Source: Vairimorpha ceranae (taxonomy: Eukaryota; Microsporidia; Nosematidae). Taken from it: DNA of 13,355 nt. Under the pieces are notes generated by a model. It was given only the letters and a program-made list of their open reading frames with translations, did not search any database and was not told the DNA's origin. The first letter of the stretch is position 1. Each line of letters begins with the position of its first letter. Location: contig NW_020169390.1 in NCBI RefSeq assembly GCF_000988165.1, positions 1-13,355 on the forward strand, read 5' to 3'. A program made the translations under genes and the position numbers. Below, piece after piece: positions 1 to 7,620 of this stretch.

Positions 1-1
1 A

Positions 2-1207
2 AGAAAACAATGTAATCAGATTTCAACTGGCAACAATAATACAAGTCAATTTCCAGAACAAGAAAACTTTAAGCTGGGAAAGATAATAATTGATAATACC
101 TTGGATTTAGGAAAAGAATTACAGCCTAAAAGTACACAAAGCTCTGTATTGAATAATCCCATTTTTGACACAATGAATTCTCAGTGTTTTCAAGCTGCGA
201 ATAATGAAATTCTAGAAAACCCTGTTATAAAAAAACTTAAATTGGATGATAATAGTAAGTGTATAACTTCTGAAAATGCAAGGCATCCTAAAAAAATATT
301 TCAAAATAGTTCAAATATATATTATAGTAGTACATCCAATCGTTTTAAACCTAAAAGACAATATGATGGAGCATTAAACCCTGATAAGGCGATAAATGAT
401 CAAAATGATAATATAAAATGTGAAGAGATTATAACATATAAAGATAAGAAAGACTTAATGAATAAGCTTTATGACTTTTATGCTAAAAAATTTAATGTAT
501 ATCTAATTTCTAAAAAAAATTTAAATTACAATTCTGCATTTCAAAATGAAACAGTACAATTTAATAATCAACAGTCGACAAATTTAGATTTATTTTTGGA
601 TTTTTATAGAGAGGCTCTAAGTCGATTAAAATCTGCATTTGACAAAGCCAAAAATGAACAAATTTCGATTTTAAACAAGGGGTTCATTCTTGGGAATAAA
701 GACAAAAAATTTATATTTGAATTATCAAAGTTTAAAAGATGTTATTGTACGAGAAAAAGAAGCTTAAATACAAGTATTGAACGTCAAATAAAAAATATAG
801 AAGAAAGTTATTTTTTTAAAGAATCTTCATGTGAGTCTATAAAAGAAATAATAGTAGAATGCAACATGTTTTTAAAAGAAGTGGTAAAGTATTTCATGTC
901 TCGTAATTTGTCTATTTACCTCTGTGATTACACTATACCACTTATTTATAATGAATGTGAAGATATTTCACAAAGATTTACAAATATTTCACGAAATTTA
1001 CAATTAGAATTTATTTTTGTAATTATAAAAATGCTTATTGAAAGATTAGAAAGCTTCGAAGAATTTTTAGTTGGGGCAGATTATAATTTACTTTTGTTTT
1101 TTTATTCTGTGACCCATTTATCTACAGATATTAAATGGTTAATTTTCCCTTTAAATGTAATTATGGATAATATTGATAAAAAATATGAATGTAGTGAATC
1201 TAACTAG
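2..1207 (+). CDS. Hypothetical protein, 5'-partial, runs off left edge
   Basis: An uninterrupted frame enters from the left edge and stops at TAG 1205-1207, giving about 401 visible codons. It is open from base 2, and TTG at 101 is only an internal leucine, so the true start is probably upstream. The first in-frame ATG is near 173. The protein is rich in Lys, Asn, Ser and Ile. The N-terminal third looks low-complexity and disordered. The middle holds a basic segment (KRCYCTRKR), and the C-terminal third (about 300-390) is hydrophobic and helix-prone without a clear membrane segment. I recognise no family. It is the only long uninterrupted gene in the window and the only one that does not look like transposon debris, so it is probably a real, fast-evolving host gene. 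An AATAAA-like sequence lies at 1285-1290 in the AT-rich 3' flank. Confidence 0.75.
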   Translation, partial: RKQCNQISTGNNNTSQFPEQENFKLGKIIIDNTLDLGKELQPKSTQSSVLNNPIFDTMNSQCFQAANNEILENPVIKKLKLDDNSKCITSENARHPKKIFQNSSNIYYSSTSNRFKPKRQYDGALNPDKAINDQNDNIKCEEIITYKDKKDLMNKLYDFYAKKFNVYLISKKNLNYNSAFQNETVQFNNQQSTNLDLFLDFYREALSRLKSAFDKAKNEQISILNKGFILGNKDKKFIFELSKFKRCYCTRKRSLNTSIERQIKNIEESYFFKESSCESIKEIIVECNMFLKEVVKYFMSRNLSIYLCDYTIPLIYNECEDISQRFTNISRNLQLEFIFVIIKMLIERLESFEEFLVGADYNLLLFFYSVTHLSTDIKWLIFPLNVIMDNIDKKYECSESN

Positions 1208-1422
1208 TATATTTTATAAATTATTGTTTGATTGGGCTTTTTTATATTTTATAACAAAATTTATTCTTCTATTATTTTAAAACAAATAAAAAAAACAAAT
1301 TTACAATTTTACTACGAGATTACTAAATTTAAGGCTTAAAAAAACGAAAAAATCCTTGTAAGTTTAAAATTTATTAAAAATGTCGTGTACCCAAATTATA
1401 TTATAAATAATACTGAATTTAG
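1208..1422. other. AT-rich intergenic spacer
   Basis: This is the 3' flank of the first gene: long A and T runs, an AATAAA-like sequence at 1285-1290, and stops in all frames. No RNA gene or repeat was recognised. Confidence 0.6.
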
Positions 1423-1743
1423 TTCCTTATTGTTTTTCAAGTATATAAATCTCTCTGTTTAAAAGCAATGCGTCTACTACTCAAAGAAACTGGTTTGAAT
1501 CTTGACGAGCACTTCTTGTTTCTATGTCAAAGTAGTGTTAGATCTTACAAAGGGATGGAATATGGAATACGTCTAAGAAAAATTATTAAATTGGTTCAAT
1601 GAAACTTTGGATGTCATCCAGCATCGAGAAAATTAACACCCGATTTTGAAACGCCTATTAAGGCCAGAAATAATGTAAATTGGGTTCTACCTATAACAAA
1701 GATACGCAAGTACTCAAAACGGTTAATTTTTGCAAACATTTAA
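1423..1743 (+). pseudogene. Degraded unidentified ORF with one in-frame TGA
   Basis: One frame stays open for about 106 codons from after TAG 1420-1422 to TAA 1741-1743, interrupted only by TGA at 1600-1602. An ATG at 1468 would start a 44-codon product containing the segment LRKIIKLVQ. After the TGA the same frame continues for 46 codons. The composition looks coding-like (mixed charged and hydrophobic residues). I cannot assign a family. It may be a fragment of another transposable element or a dead host gene. Downstream (1744-1866) the frame continues with further stops and no recognisable motif. Confidence 0.3.
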
Positions 1744-1866
1744 AGCATTGACTGGTGCACTTTATGGTGGGTTCCTTCGAGACAAATAAGGTACTCGAAA
1801 AGTAGAGCAGAAAGATCTTGTGATCCCTTCCTACAGGATTCCGTAGTGCACTAGTCAAACTGGTAA

Positions 1867-2355
1867 AAGACAAGTGGTCGAAGTGAAGTAGCCCATAAAA
1901 ATGCCGGGCCGAAAATTTGGCGGTGTAAAGAGGAGTGCATAAAAGTACAGATGATAGTGGGAGCCCTTAATGATAGTATGATAGAGTCTTCCTTGTGTAA
2001 TTCAAACATACCCGTAATTATATCTGCTGTGAGCCATTCAGGAAAGGCATGGATACAAGTGGTACAGGTTCTCCCAGAGCCAAAGTCTAATGGATACGGG
2101 GAGCTTGCTGTACTGGCAAGTTTAAAAAAAGTTGAGGTTTTAGTGAGCAAGAATTTCATAGTACAAGTTTGGCAAAAGTACCTTTTTTTCCAAGTCTTTC
2201 TGGTTCCCATGCAAGGTTTTCATACTTCCTCTTGCGCAGTAAAAAAAAACAAAAACAAAGGAAATTTGAATTATTTAAGTATATGTGAAAGCAGTGGCGA
2301 TTTCAAAACAAGCCAAAAAAATGAAGCTATAAATCGACTTCTAAAGAAAGGTTAA
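1867..2355 (+). CDS. Unassigned ORF in a GC-richer patch open on both strands
   Basis: The plus frame is open from 1867 (after TAA 1864-1866) to TAA 2353-2355; the first in-frame ATG is at 1951, giving 134 codons. The opposite strand is also open at 1851-2210 (119 codons), so orientation is undecided. The stretch 1850-2110 is visibly richer in G+C than its surroundings, which partly explains the lack of stops. The plus product begins with a hydrophobic/Ser-rich section (VIISAVSHSGKAW) and ends with a basic tail (KKNKNKGN). No domain is recognised in either translation. It could be a captured foreign fragment, an unrecognised gag segment of the element that follows, or a chance ORF. Confidence 0.25.
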   Translation, partial: KTSGRSEVAHKNAGPKIWRCKEECIKVQMIVGALNDSMIESSLCNSNIPVIISAVSHSGKAWIQVVQVLPEPKSNGYGELAVLASLKKVEVLVSKNFIVQVWQKYLFFQVFLVPMQGFHTSSCAVKKNKNKGNLNYLSICESSGDFKTSQKNEAINRLLKKG

Positions 2356-2410
2356 AGTCAACCACAGAAGGAAAAAGACATAGAAAAGGTAAGGAGGCGG
2401 AGAAAGGAAA

Positions 2411-3129
2411 AAATTAAATTTAGAGAGCATTTCAGAAGATTTTAAAAAAGAATTTTTAAATTGCAGACTATATAAATGTAAAATCTTGACACAACAAGGG
2501 AAGAATGTTTTTAAGGGAGACAAAAGGTTGATTATACAGGCATTAATTAAAGCTACAGAAAAACATCTAGGGAATTTAGCACAAAGAAAAACTACGAGAG
2601 AAATATAACTTAGAAAAGCGGAGCCCAATTGGTTATTAAAAAGCCAAGTGGAAGGATTAGATTTTTCAGCATTTTGATAACGTTTAATGACATTGTTTAA
2701 AAAAGTGATTATCGGCTGACAAACATTAGGATACAGTAAGAGCAACACAGAAACCAAATATATGATAGTAGTTGACCCCGAGGATGTTTTACAACGTTGA
2801 GATTAAATAAGAGGATAAGTTTAAGAATGCGTTTAAGTCTATTGGAAAAATTTTAAATGAATCTCGATGGCAATAGGATTTAAAACTCACCACAGATATT
2901 ACAAAGATTAATAAATAGAATATTTAGAGACTTAAGAGGAAGGGGGGTAGAAGTTTAAATGGATGATATAATTTTTCATAGTAAGAGTCCGAGTAAACAT
3001 GACGACATAATAAAAAAAAATTTAAGAAAATTAACGAAAAACAACACAAAATATGATTTCAATAAGATACAGTTTTGTGAAAAATGTTATGTATTTTATA
3101 ACTTTCAAACCCCATTTATTTGGGTATAG
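2411..3129 (+). pseudogene. Ty3/gypsy reverse transcriptase fragment (family A)
   Basis: This is a decayed pol fragment that would have copied element RNA into DNA. In order it shows an N-terminal linker with a CKI motif (about 2417-2606, ended by TAA 2606-2608); the fingers motif KKPSGRIR (2638-2661) after a frame change; a palm segment reading GFK then, one base out of frame, NSPQILQR (from 2884); and the catalytic loop at 2953-2970. The usual YMDD tyrosine codon there is TAA (2956-2958), leaving MDDII after it. A typical post-catalytic helix and KIQFCEK follow, then similarity fades by about 3110. Its motifs differ from the two other Ty3-type copies in the window, so it is a separate family. 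No LTRs, integrase or RNase H were found. The LINE remnant lies just downstream. Confidence 0.8.
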
Positions 3130-3159
3130 ATAATTATTTAGTAATATTATACACAAGCC

Positions 3160-3790
3160 TTTAGGTGTCCCGTTCCGCCACACAATTCTATGGGCTCTTT
3201 TATCCCAACATACTAGCCGCTACCTGCATCTGCTTCGGCATCCACTTTTCTGCGATTGTTTATAGCCAGGCATTCCAGTGACATTTTAAGTATTCTGGAT
3301 TGAATGTAAGCTTTAATTTCGCTCTAGCTCATTTCTATATTGTCGGCGTTAATTAGTAACCACATCATCCCACGCGATTACATACAGAAGAAGATTTAAT
3401 TTGTTTTTGTACATAGAAGCCGCGTGGTTTGCAAAGAAATCATACTTGTGCTTCTTTTCGGTTTCTGCTGTTCTTAGATTGTCAAATCCACAAACCACAG
3501 CCTCTATAAATATTATCTCTTTCCTTATTTTGTCTACTATATATATACATATATGTCGGGCTTATTGTACTTAACCTTGATTGCACTTTGGTTTCTGGTG
3601 TAGTCCCTTGTTTCTACGTCTTTAGTGGCAATGTATGCTTGCAGTGAACGATTCCACATCTTTATACTCTCTGCCAGGCCGTAAGTGCAGCAGACTTGTA
3701 GATATAGCACTTAAATACCTCGTCATGTCTTTGCATGTGATCGTATGCCAACATTCTATTTCATTGAGTTGCGATGTGGTCAACTGTCTT
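3160..3790 (-). pseudogene. LINE 3' end, restriction-like endonuclease domain (R4/Dong-like)
   Basis: Reading the minus strand gives the C-terminal part of a non-LTR retrotransposon protein: the TVDH part of a C..C..H..C cluster at about 3776-3790, RMLAYDH, the PD-(D/E)xK endonuclease core with KPDIYVY (Pro-Asp codons at 3555-3560) and FIEAV (Glu codon 3502-3504), then KYDFFANH, an AWDDVVTN segment, and AYIQSRILK near the C terminus. This order matches, from memory, the nicking endonuclease region of early-branching LINEs common in microsporidia. The frame breaks several times: TGA after IATQ, a frame change in the 3610-3670 region, two stops around 3540-3550, and a TAA after VVTN. The reverse transcriptase part is absent. 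The copy ends abruptly at the Merlin boundary (3790/3791), consistent with 5' truncation. The lower boundary (3' end) is approximate. Confidence 0.8.
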
Positions 3791-3850
3791 GGACTAAATC
3801 GGGGCGACCGGTATTTTTTGATATTTCAAAAATTTGAACTTTTTTTCCTA
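3791..3850 (+). repeat. Left terminal inverted repeat of Merlin element
   Basis: About 42 of 60 positions match the reverse complement of 4839-4898. The best core is a T run followed by an ATATTT..CAAAATTTGAA-like block (3812-3838). It ends just before the transposase ATG at 3853. Confidence 0.85.
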
Positions 3851-3852
3851 AA

Positions 3853-4700
3853 ATGGTAAAACTCAAAGATGAAGAGGAGTACAAAAAATTAGCAGGTGAA
3901 GTCAATAACATTTATAACAATCAAAAATGTTATAAATGCGGTTCGAATACACGCAAATTGAAGGAAAAATAGGATTGTCTGTTTTTTCTGCATGTAAGTG
4001 ACTTTCATTTGTTATAAAGGAACAATTTTTGAAAACTCGCTACTCCCTATTATCACTTCAATAAAAGTATTAGATATGTGGGTTGAGAGCGTTTCTTGTG
4101 ATCTTATTGCCAACATTGCAGGAATTCAAAGATCTTCGGTCTTTAAAATCTGAAATAAGCTACGATCACTAGGAGGATTAAACTTATATTTAAATAAGTT
4201 TAATAAAATCGGTGAAGGGAATGCTATTATTGAAATCAACGAAAGTAAATTCGGCAGGAGAAAATACAACAAAGGTTATAGAGTAGAAGGCGTTTGGGTC
4301 GTATGCGTCGTAGACAGAAATACTAAAAGAATCGTCCCAAGACACATAGAAAAGAAAGACACTCTTATTTTAACGACGTTTTGTAAAAAATATATAAAAA
4401 GAAACAACTATTTATAGTAATTGCTGGAAAGGCAATACAAATCTTTCCAAATAATTTCTAAGACATCAAACAGTAAATCACTCAAAACATTTTGTCGACA
4501 AAAAATCTAACACTTATACCAATACCATAGATGGCGACTGAAAAATAAAAAGAACAATACCAATACGAAGAAGCACATGGAAATTAATTGATATATACCT
4601 ATTAAGATTTATGTTAAAAAGAAACGAAGGAAGTAACAGTCTTGGGGTTTTATTAAAACTATTTTATTACTTATTTATAATCGATTTGTTTATTTTTTAA
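3853..4700 (+). pseudogene. Merlin transposase (ISXO2-like DDE), inactivated
   Basis: The ATG at 3853 lies just inside the left inverted repeat and begins a transposase of roughly the usual length (about 270 residues). In order: a zinc-ribbon half with CYKCG (about 3928-3942), a second half in a shifted frame, GTIFENS (from 4018), a helical segment, the RNase H-like core with NESKFGRRKYNKGYRVEGVW (about 4238-4297), YSNCWKG (from 4413) and NHSKHFVD followed by TNTIDGD. Damage: TAG after KLKEK, at least one frameshift in the zinc ribbon, TGA 4151-4153 where this family usually has Trp, and a frameshift near 4405. All three catalytic positions are changed: the first Asp is Asn (4238-4240), the second Asp is Asn (4419-4421) and the Glu is Asp (4530-4532). 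The family assignment is secure; the C-terminal limit is approximate. Confidence 0.85.
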
Positions 4701-4837
4701 TTTGTTAATTTATTAATCTTTATATCGATTTACTTATTATTTATTTTTTAATGTGCATTAATTTTTTAATTTAGAATTAAATTTGCACTTACAAGACGAA
4801 GTCTTAAACTGTAAATTCATTTTAAAATTGAAAAATT

Positions 4838-4898
4838 AGGGTTAAAAAATTTCAAATTTTGAAAATATAAAAAAATGCCAAACAGTCCGACTTAACCC
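4838..4898 (-). repeat. Right terminal inverted repeat of Merlin element
   Basis: This is the inverted partner of 3791-3850. On the minus strand it begins GGGTTAAGTCGG and contains the same T run and CAAAATTTGAA core. The stretch 4701-4837, between the transposase and this repeat, is very AT-rich and contains nothing else recognised. Confidence 0.85.
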
Positions 4899-4916
4899 AA
4901 TAAAGGATTATAAGAT

Positions 4917-5066
4917 TTGGATGAGATAATTCAAGAGTTCAAAAAAAGGGAAGAGCAAATAAAATTACAATATCACTTGGAAGAAATTAGAATTACTAGT
5001 AAGCAAGAAAGAATTAGCATTAAAAGAAAAAATTTAAAGAATGAAGAGGGAAAAATTGAGATTTAA
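4917..5066 (+). other. Short charged, coil-like ORF remnant
   Basis: A frame open for 49 codons to TAA 5064-5066 encodes a Glu/Lys-rich, probably coiled-coil helix (for example QEFKKREEQIK). It lies between the right repeat of the first Merlin element and the second Merlin transposase. Such segments occur in retroelement Gag proteins and in many host proteins. The family is unknown and there is no ATG at the beginning. It may be chance. Confidence 0.25.
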
Positions 5067-5204
5067 AAATTTGGTGGAAATAAGAAATATGCCAATAGAG
5101 CGTATAATTATTTATTTTGAGGCAAAAGATGCTACTATTTGGCAGTGTTAGTTTTAACATTGCTTTAATTATATGATATAAAGACCAAAAGATGCCGTTG
5201 ATAA
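5067..5204. other. Spacer before second Merlin transposase
   Basis: No gene is recognised. It probably contains the lost N terminus and left end of the second Merlin copy, but no inverted repeat partner was found. Confidence 0.4.
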
Positions 5205-5942
5205 ATCTTGTTAATTTGTGAACATAATTCTTGTTCTCATTATAGGACCACAAAGTCTATTCAAGTCAATTGGTTTTTAAGAAATTTAGGCTGCCCGTAG
5301 TTGATGTTTTTACTGTCATAATCTTATGGTGTGAAAAAAAAGTTTTAAGGATATTGGCAATGATTATGAGCATTAAGAAAAATTATTTGTCAAAAATTAT
5401 ATCTTGCTTACTAAAAAAAACTAAGATGTTTTATGAGACAAACCAAATAAGATCGGATAGGCCCGGAATAGTTTGTCAAATTGACTTTTGTCAATTTATA
5501 CACAGAATTAAACACCATAGAGAAAGGGTATCGTCAAGTGATATTTGGATATGTGGTATTGCGGATACGTCTATTTTCTCCTGCACAGTGTTATATAGAA
5601 ATTGTTGAAAATCGCATTGCTGAAGTTCTACTGCCTATAATTAAAAGAGTTTGTCGTGCTGGAAAAAATACATTCTGACGGCTGAGCTGCATATCATAAT
5701 ATTGAGCGAAACCTTTGATTTTGCCATAAAACAGTAAATCATCAGTTGTGTTTTGTTGATTCTTAAACTCGGGTGTATACTCAGAATATTGAATCTTTCT
5801 GGAACAAGATGAAGCGAATCACTAAATTAATGCAAGGTGTAAGTAAAAATCAATTCTCCGGATTACTTTTTTAGCTTATGCTAAGGATGAATTCAAAAAC
5901 AATACTTTGTTTTCTCTTGCGTCTCTTCTGTTTGTTCATTAA
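5205..5942 (+). pseudogene. Second Merlin/ISXO2-like transposase, multiply frameshifted
   Basis: The pieces run in family order through three frames: a zinc-ribbon-like CEHNSC segment (from about 5217), a helical segment beginning FKKFRLP (5270 on), PGIVCQID with the first Asp (5483-5485), GIADT, then one frame over SPAQCYIEIVENRIAEVLLP, then SDG with the second Asp (5677-5679), VNHQLCFVD, TQNIESFW with the catalytic Glu (5791-5793), KMKRITK, and a C-terminal AYAKDEFKNN stretch ending at TAA 5940-5942. Unlike the first Merlin copy the D, D, E positions are preserved, but stops and at least four frame changes kill it. One TGA replaces the usual Trp after SDG. Its sequence is well diverged from the first copy (for example IEIVENR has no equivalent there), so it is a different Merlin family rather than a duplicate. 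Its ends were not found. Confidence 0.8.
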
Positions 5943-6275
5943 ATGAATTTTTTATTTTTTGTTCCTATTTTCGCCGTTTTTCGACTGTCTCTTGTGTTTA
6001 TAGCTCGGACAGATAACAAACTAGCACATATTCCGGGCAGATAGCAAACCAGGTCTAAAAAAATGGAAAGTAAAACCTTCTTAATTTAGCCAAAGAAATT
6101 AACCATAAAGGATAAGACAAAAACAAACTGCAAGGTAAAGCGTTCGAACACCCAGAAGAGACCAATAAAAGTTTAAAAAACCATTCTAGTTTTCAATTAG
6201 TCACTAAAAAAACACAAATATTGGACCTGGTATAAATAGAATAAATAATTCAGGACACTCAAATGAAAAAAAAAC
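5943..6275. other. Noncoding spacer, possible degraded gag tail of family B
   Basis: It begins T-rich (5943-6000) and then carries two copies of a 19-bp repeat. From about 6134 one frame is open for about 30 codons (GKAFEHPEE) and could be the remains of a Gag zinc-knuckle and linker before the protease at 6276, but no CCHC motif is intact. No promoter or RNA gene is recognised. Confidence 0.35.
6006..6052 (+). repeat. Two direct 19-bp repeats, 28 bp apart
   Basis: CGGACAGATAACAAACTAG (6006-6024) and CGGGCAGATAGCAAACCAG (6034-6052) agree at 16 of 19 positions, and all three differences are transitions. The function is unknown. The repeats could belong to the end of the second Merlin element or to an LTR of family B. 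Confidence 0.6.
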
Positions 6276-6557
6276 ATGATTGATTCGGGTTCTAATAAAA
6301 GTTGAATTAGTAAGAAACTAGCAGGTGAATTAGATCTTGAAGGTAAAGAAATTGAGGCAGAAATTTTTTATAAAGGAAGAATAAAATCCAACAAACGGCA
6401 ACTTTACATATACGAACGCAAAATTGCAAAGATAACACCCCAGTAACTTTATATATAAACAAAGATTATTCACCAACATATTGTTAGGAAGCACGTTTAA
6501 CTCCAAAAATGGAATTAAAATTGATTATGAAAGAATTTGATTAGTTGAAATGATACC
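6276..6557 (+). pseudogene. Family B Ty3/gypsy protease, left part of split element
   Basis: This is a retropepsin domain, which in an active element would cut the Gag-Pol polyprotein. ATG 6276-6278 is followed by the active-site motif IDSGSN (Asp codon 6282-6284). TGA 6303-6305 interrupts soon after, the frame then runs to TAA 6444-6446, and a neighbouring frame supplies the C-terminal ILLGSTF and GIKIDYERI segments (6445-6537) typical of the end of a retropepsin. TGA follows at 6538-6540. The last five bases, ATACC (6553-6557), are the left copy of the target duplication of the inserted element. Reverse transcriptase of the same outer element resumes at 9905, across the 3.3-kb insertion. 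Confidence 0.75.
6553..6557 (+). repeat. Target site duplication ATACC (left copy)
   Basis: ATACC here matches 9905-9909 exactly, directly outside the two LTRs. Confidence 0.9.
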
Positions 6558-6610
6558 TGTTACGGATAAATATTCTAAAATAAATAACCCTTTACTTATA
6601 AATCATTACA
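6558..6610 (+). repeat. 5' LTR, 53 bp
   Basis: It starts TGTTACG and ends ATTACA, and matches 9852-9904 at 47 of 53 positions without gaps. It shares a central AAATAAATAACCCTT block, which could hold transcription or polyadenylation signals. It is remarkably short for an LTR. Confidence 0.92.
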
Positions 6611-6621
6611 TGGTGGAGAAT
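6611..6621 (+). promoter_or_regulatory. Probable primer-binding site
   Basis: TGGTGGAGAAT directly abuts the 5' LTR. The initial TGG would pair with the CCA end of a tRNA, and the rest predicts a tRNA 3' end of ATTCTCCA before CCA. Which tRNA this is cannot be told from the window. Confidence 0.6.
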
Positions 6622-6943
6622 ATGAATCACAACAATAAAGATAAGTTTAAAGAATTATTACAAAGATTGGATAAAATATTTATCAAGAATTTTGAACTTG
6701 ATTTAGCCAGACGTGAAATATGATATAAAATTCGAGAAAATGTCAGAACAGGAAAAAATCTGTAGTATGCTGAACCAGGGAGATGATTCCTTCATTCAGT
6801 GGCATCGTAAGGAATTTAAGACAGGAAAAATGGAAGGTCTAACATATGATATATGGAAAGGGAAGGCTCTAGAGGCGCCAGGCAGAAAAATAACTTTTGG
6901 AAGCAAAACAGCTATGAAAAGAATTTACAGTAGAGTTTTTTAA
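6622..6943 (+). pseudogene. Family C Gag-like region, frameshifted
   Basis: The first ATG after the primer-binding site (6622-6624) opens a 33-codon helical, charged segment (KELLQRLDKIF) that stops at TGA 6721-6723. The neighbouring frame is open from at least 6713 to 6943 and includes a Trp-containing WHRKEFKTGKMEG segment. Position at the head of the element and composition point to Gag. I cannot identify a conserved Gag motif by eye, and no CCHC zinc knuckle is visible. It loses frame again at a T6/A7 run (about 6936-6947). Confidence 0.5.
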
Positions 6944-6947
6944 AAAA

Positions 6948-7620
6948 ATGGAAGGTTATGGAAAACGATTAAAACCTAAAGAAGAAATGGTGTTGGAAGT
7001 TACGAAAAGGGGGTTAATATAAAATACTACTAAAATACGATTCGCGATATGTGGAGAAAGGAAGTTTACAAAGCTTGTGTATGAAAAAATCAACGAAACA
7101 GATTCTATAGGAAATGGGGTGTTTAGAGCACGTATGAAAAATAAGGAAACGAAGTTGAAGAAGGGGAATGGAACGAATATCCCCAAGAAAGGAAATAAGG
7201 TTGTGAATCTAATCGAAGCAGATAATTTACTAAATAACGACAATTATCTATACATTTATAACAAACCTTATTCTGTATTTTTCGACACAGGAGTAAAAGA
7301 AAACTACATATCGAGAAAAGTTGTTGGAGAACTAAAGCTAGAGATATTTAATCTTAAGAAGGCACGAAAGCGATTTGTGTGTTTAAAGAAGAGATTTTTC
7401 ATCACGGAGTGTGCGAAGGTAAATTTTACATATAATTGAATATGTTTCGAAGAAATATTCTACATGTTACCTAAAAGAGACGATCATATAATAATTATAG
7501 GAAGAGATTGGCTAAAAAATGCAAAAGAAAAAAAAGAGAATATGAAACCCGAAGTTGGAATAGAATCATTGTTAGAAGAGCTATCCAAGGAAAGAATTGA
7601 AACTTTACCGTATTGTGAAT
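6948..7620 (+). pseudogene. Family C Gag end and retropepsin
   Basis: One frame runs from ATG 6948 through this region, broken by TAA near 7020 and TGA 7437-7439. A basic linker (KNKETKLKKGN) is followed by the aspartic protease core: VFFDTGVKENYIS with the catalytic Asp at 7284-7286, and the C-terminal IIIIGRDWL segment (about 7488-7514) equivalent to the ILG motif. The DTG triad is intact. In an active copy this enzyme would process the polyprotein. The frame leads straight into the RT linker with a CKIETVEGK motif. Confidence 0.8.

Larger units (their letters stand above)
3791..4898 (+). mobile_element. Merlin (IS1595/ISXO2-like) DNA transposon, dead copy
   Basis: This 1.1-kb element is bounded by imperfect inverted repeats of about 60 bp, both starting GG (left 3791-3850, right 4838-4898), around one transposase pseudogene. 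Merlin is the eukaryotic branch of the IS1595/ISXO2 group, which moves by a DDE cut-and-paste mechanism. The repeats are about 70% identical, with most differences being transitions, so the insertion is old. No matching 8-9 bp target duplication is visible: the left flank is LINE sequence and the right flank is not. Confidence 0.85.

Noticed and set aside
2341..2757. 138-codon minus-strand ORF
   Set aside because: It lies antisense to recognisable reverse transcriptase motifs and its hydrophobic composition is what antisense AT-rich coding DNA gives.
4793..4805. Small palindrome AAGACGAAGTCTT as a terminator hairpin
   Set aside because: A 5-bp stem in noncoding Merlin sequence; such hairpins arise by chance and intrinsic terminators do not fit a eukaryotic context.
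4836..4844. TTAGGGTTA as a telomeric repeat
   Set aside because: It is a single unit within the Merlin right inverted repeat region, not an array.
5020..5253. 77-codon minus-strand ORF
   Set aside because: It overlaps the second Merlin zinc-ribbon region on the other strand and has no recognisable features.
6956..7243. 95-codon minus-strand ORF
   Set aside because: It is antisense to the family C Gag/protease frame.
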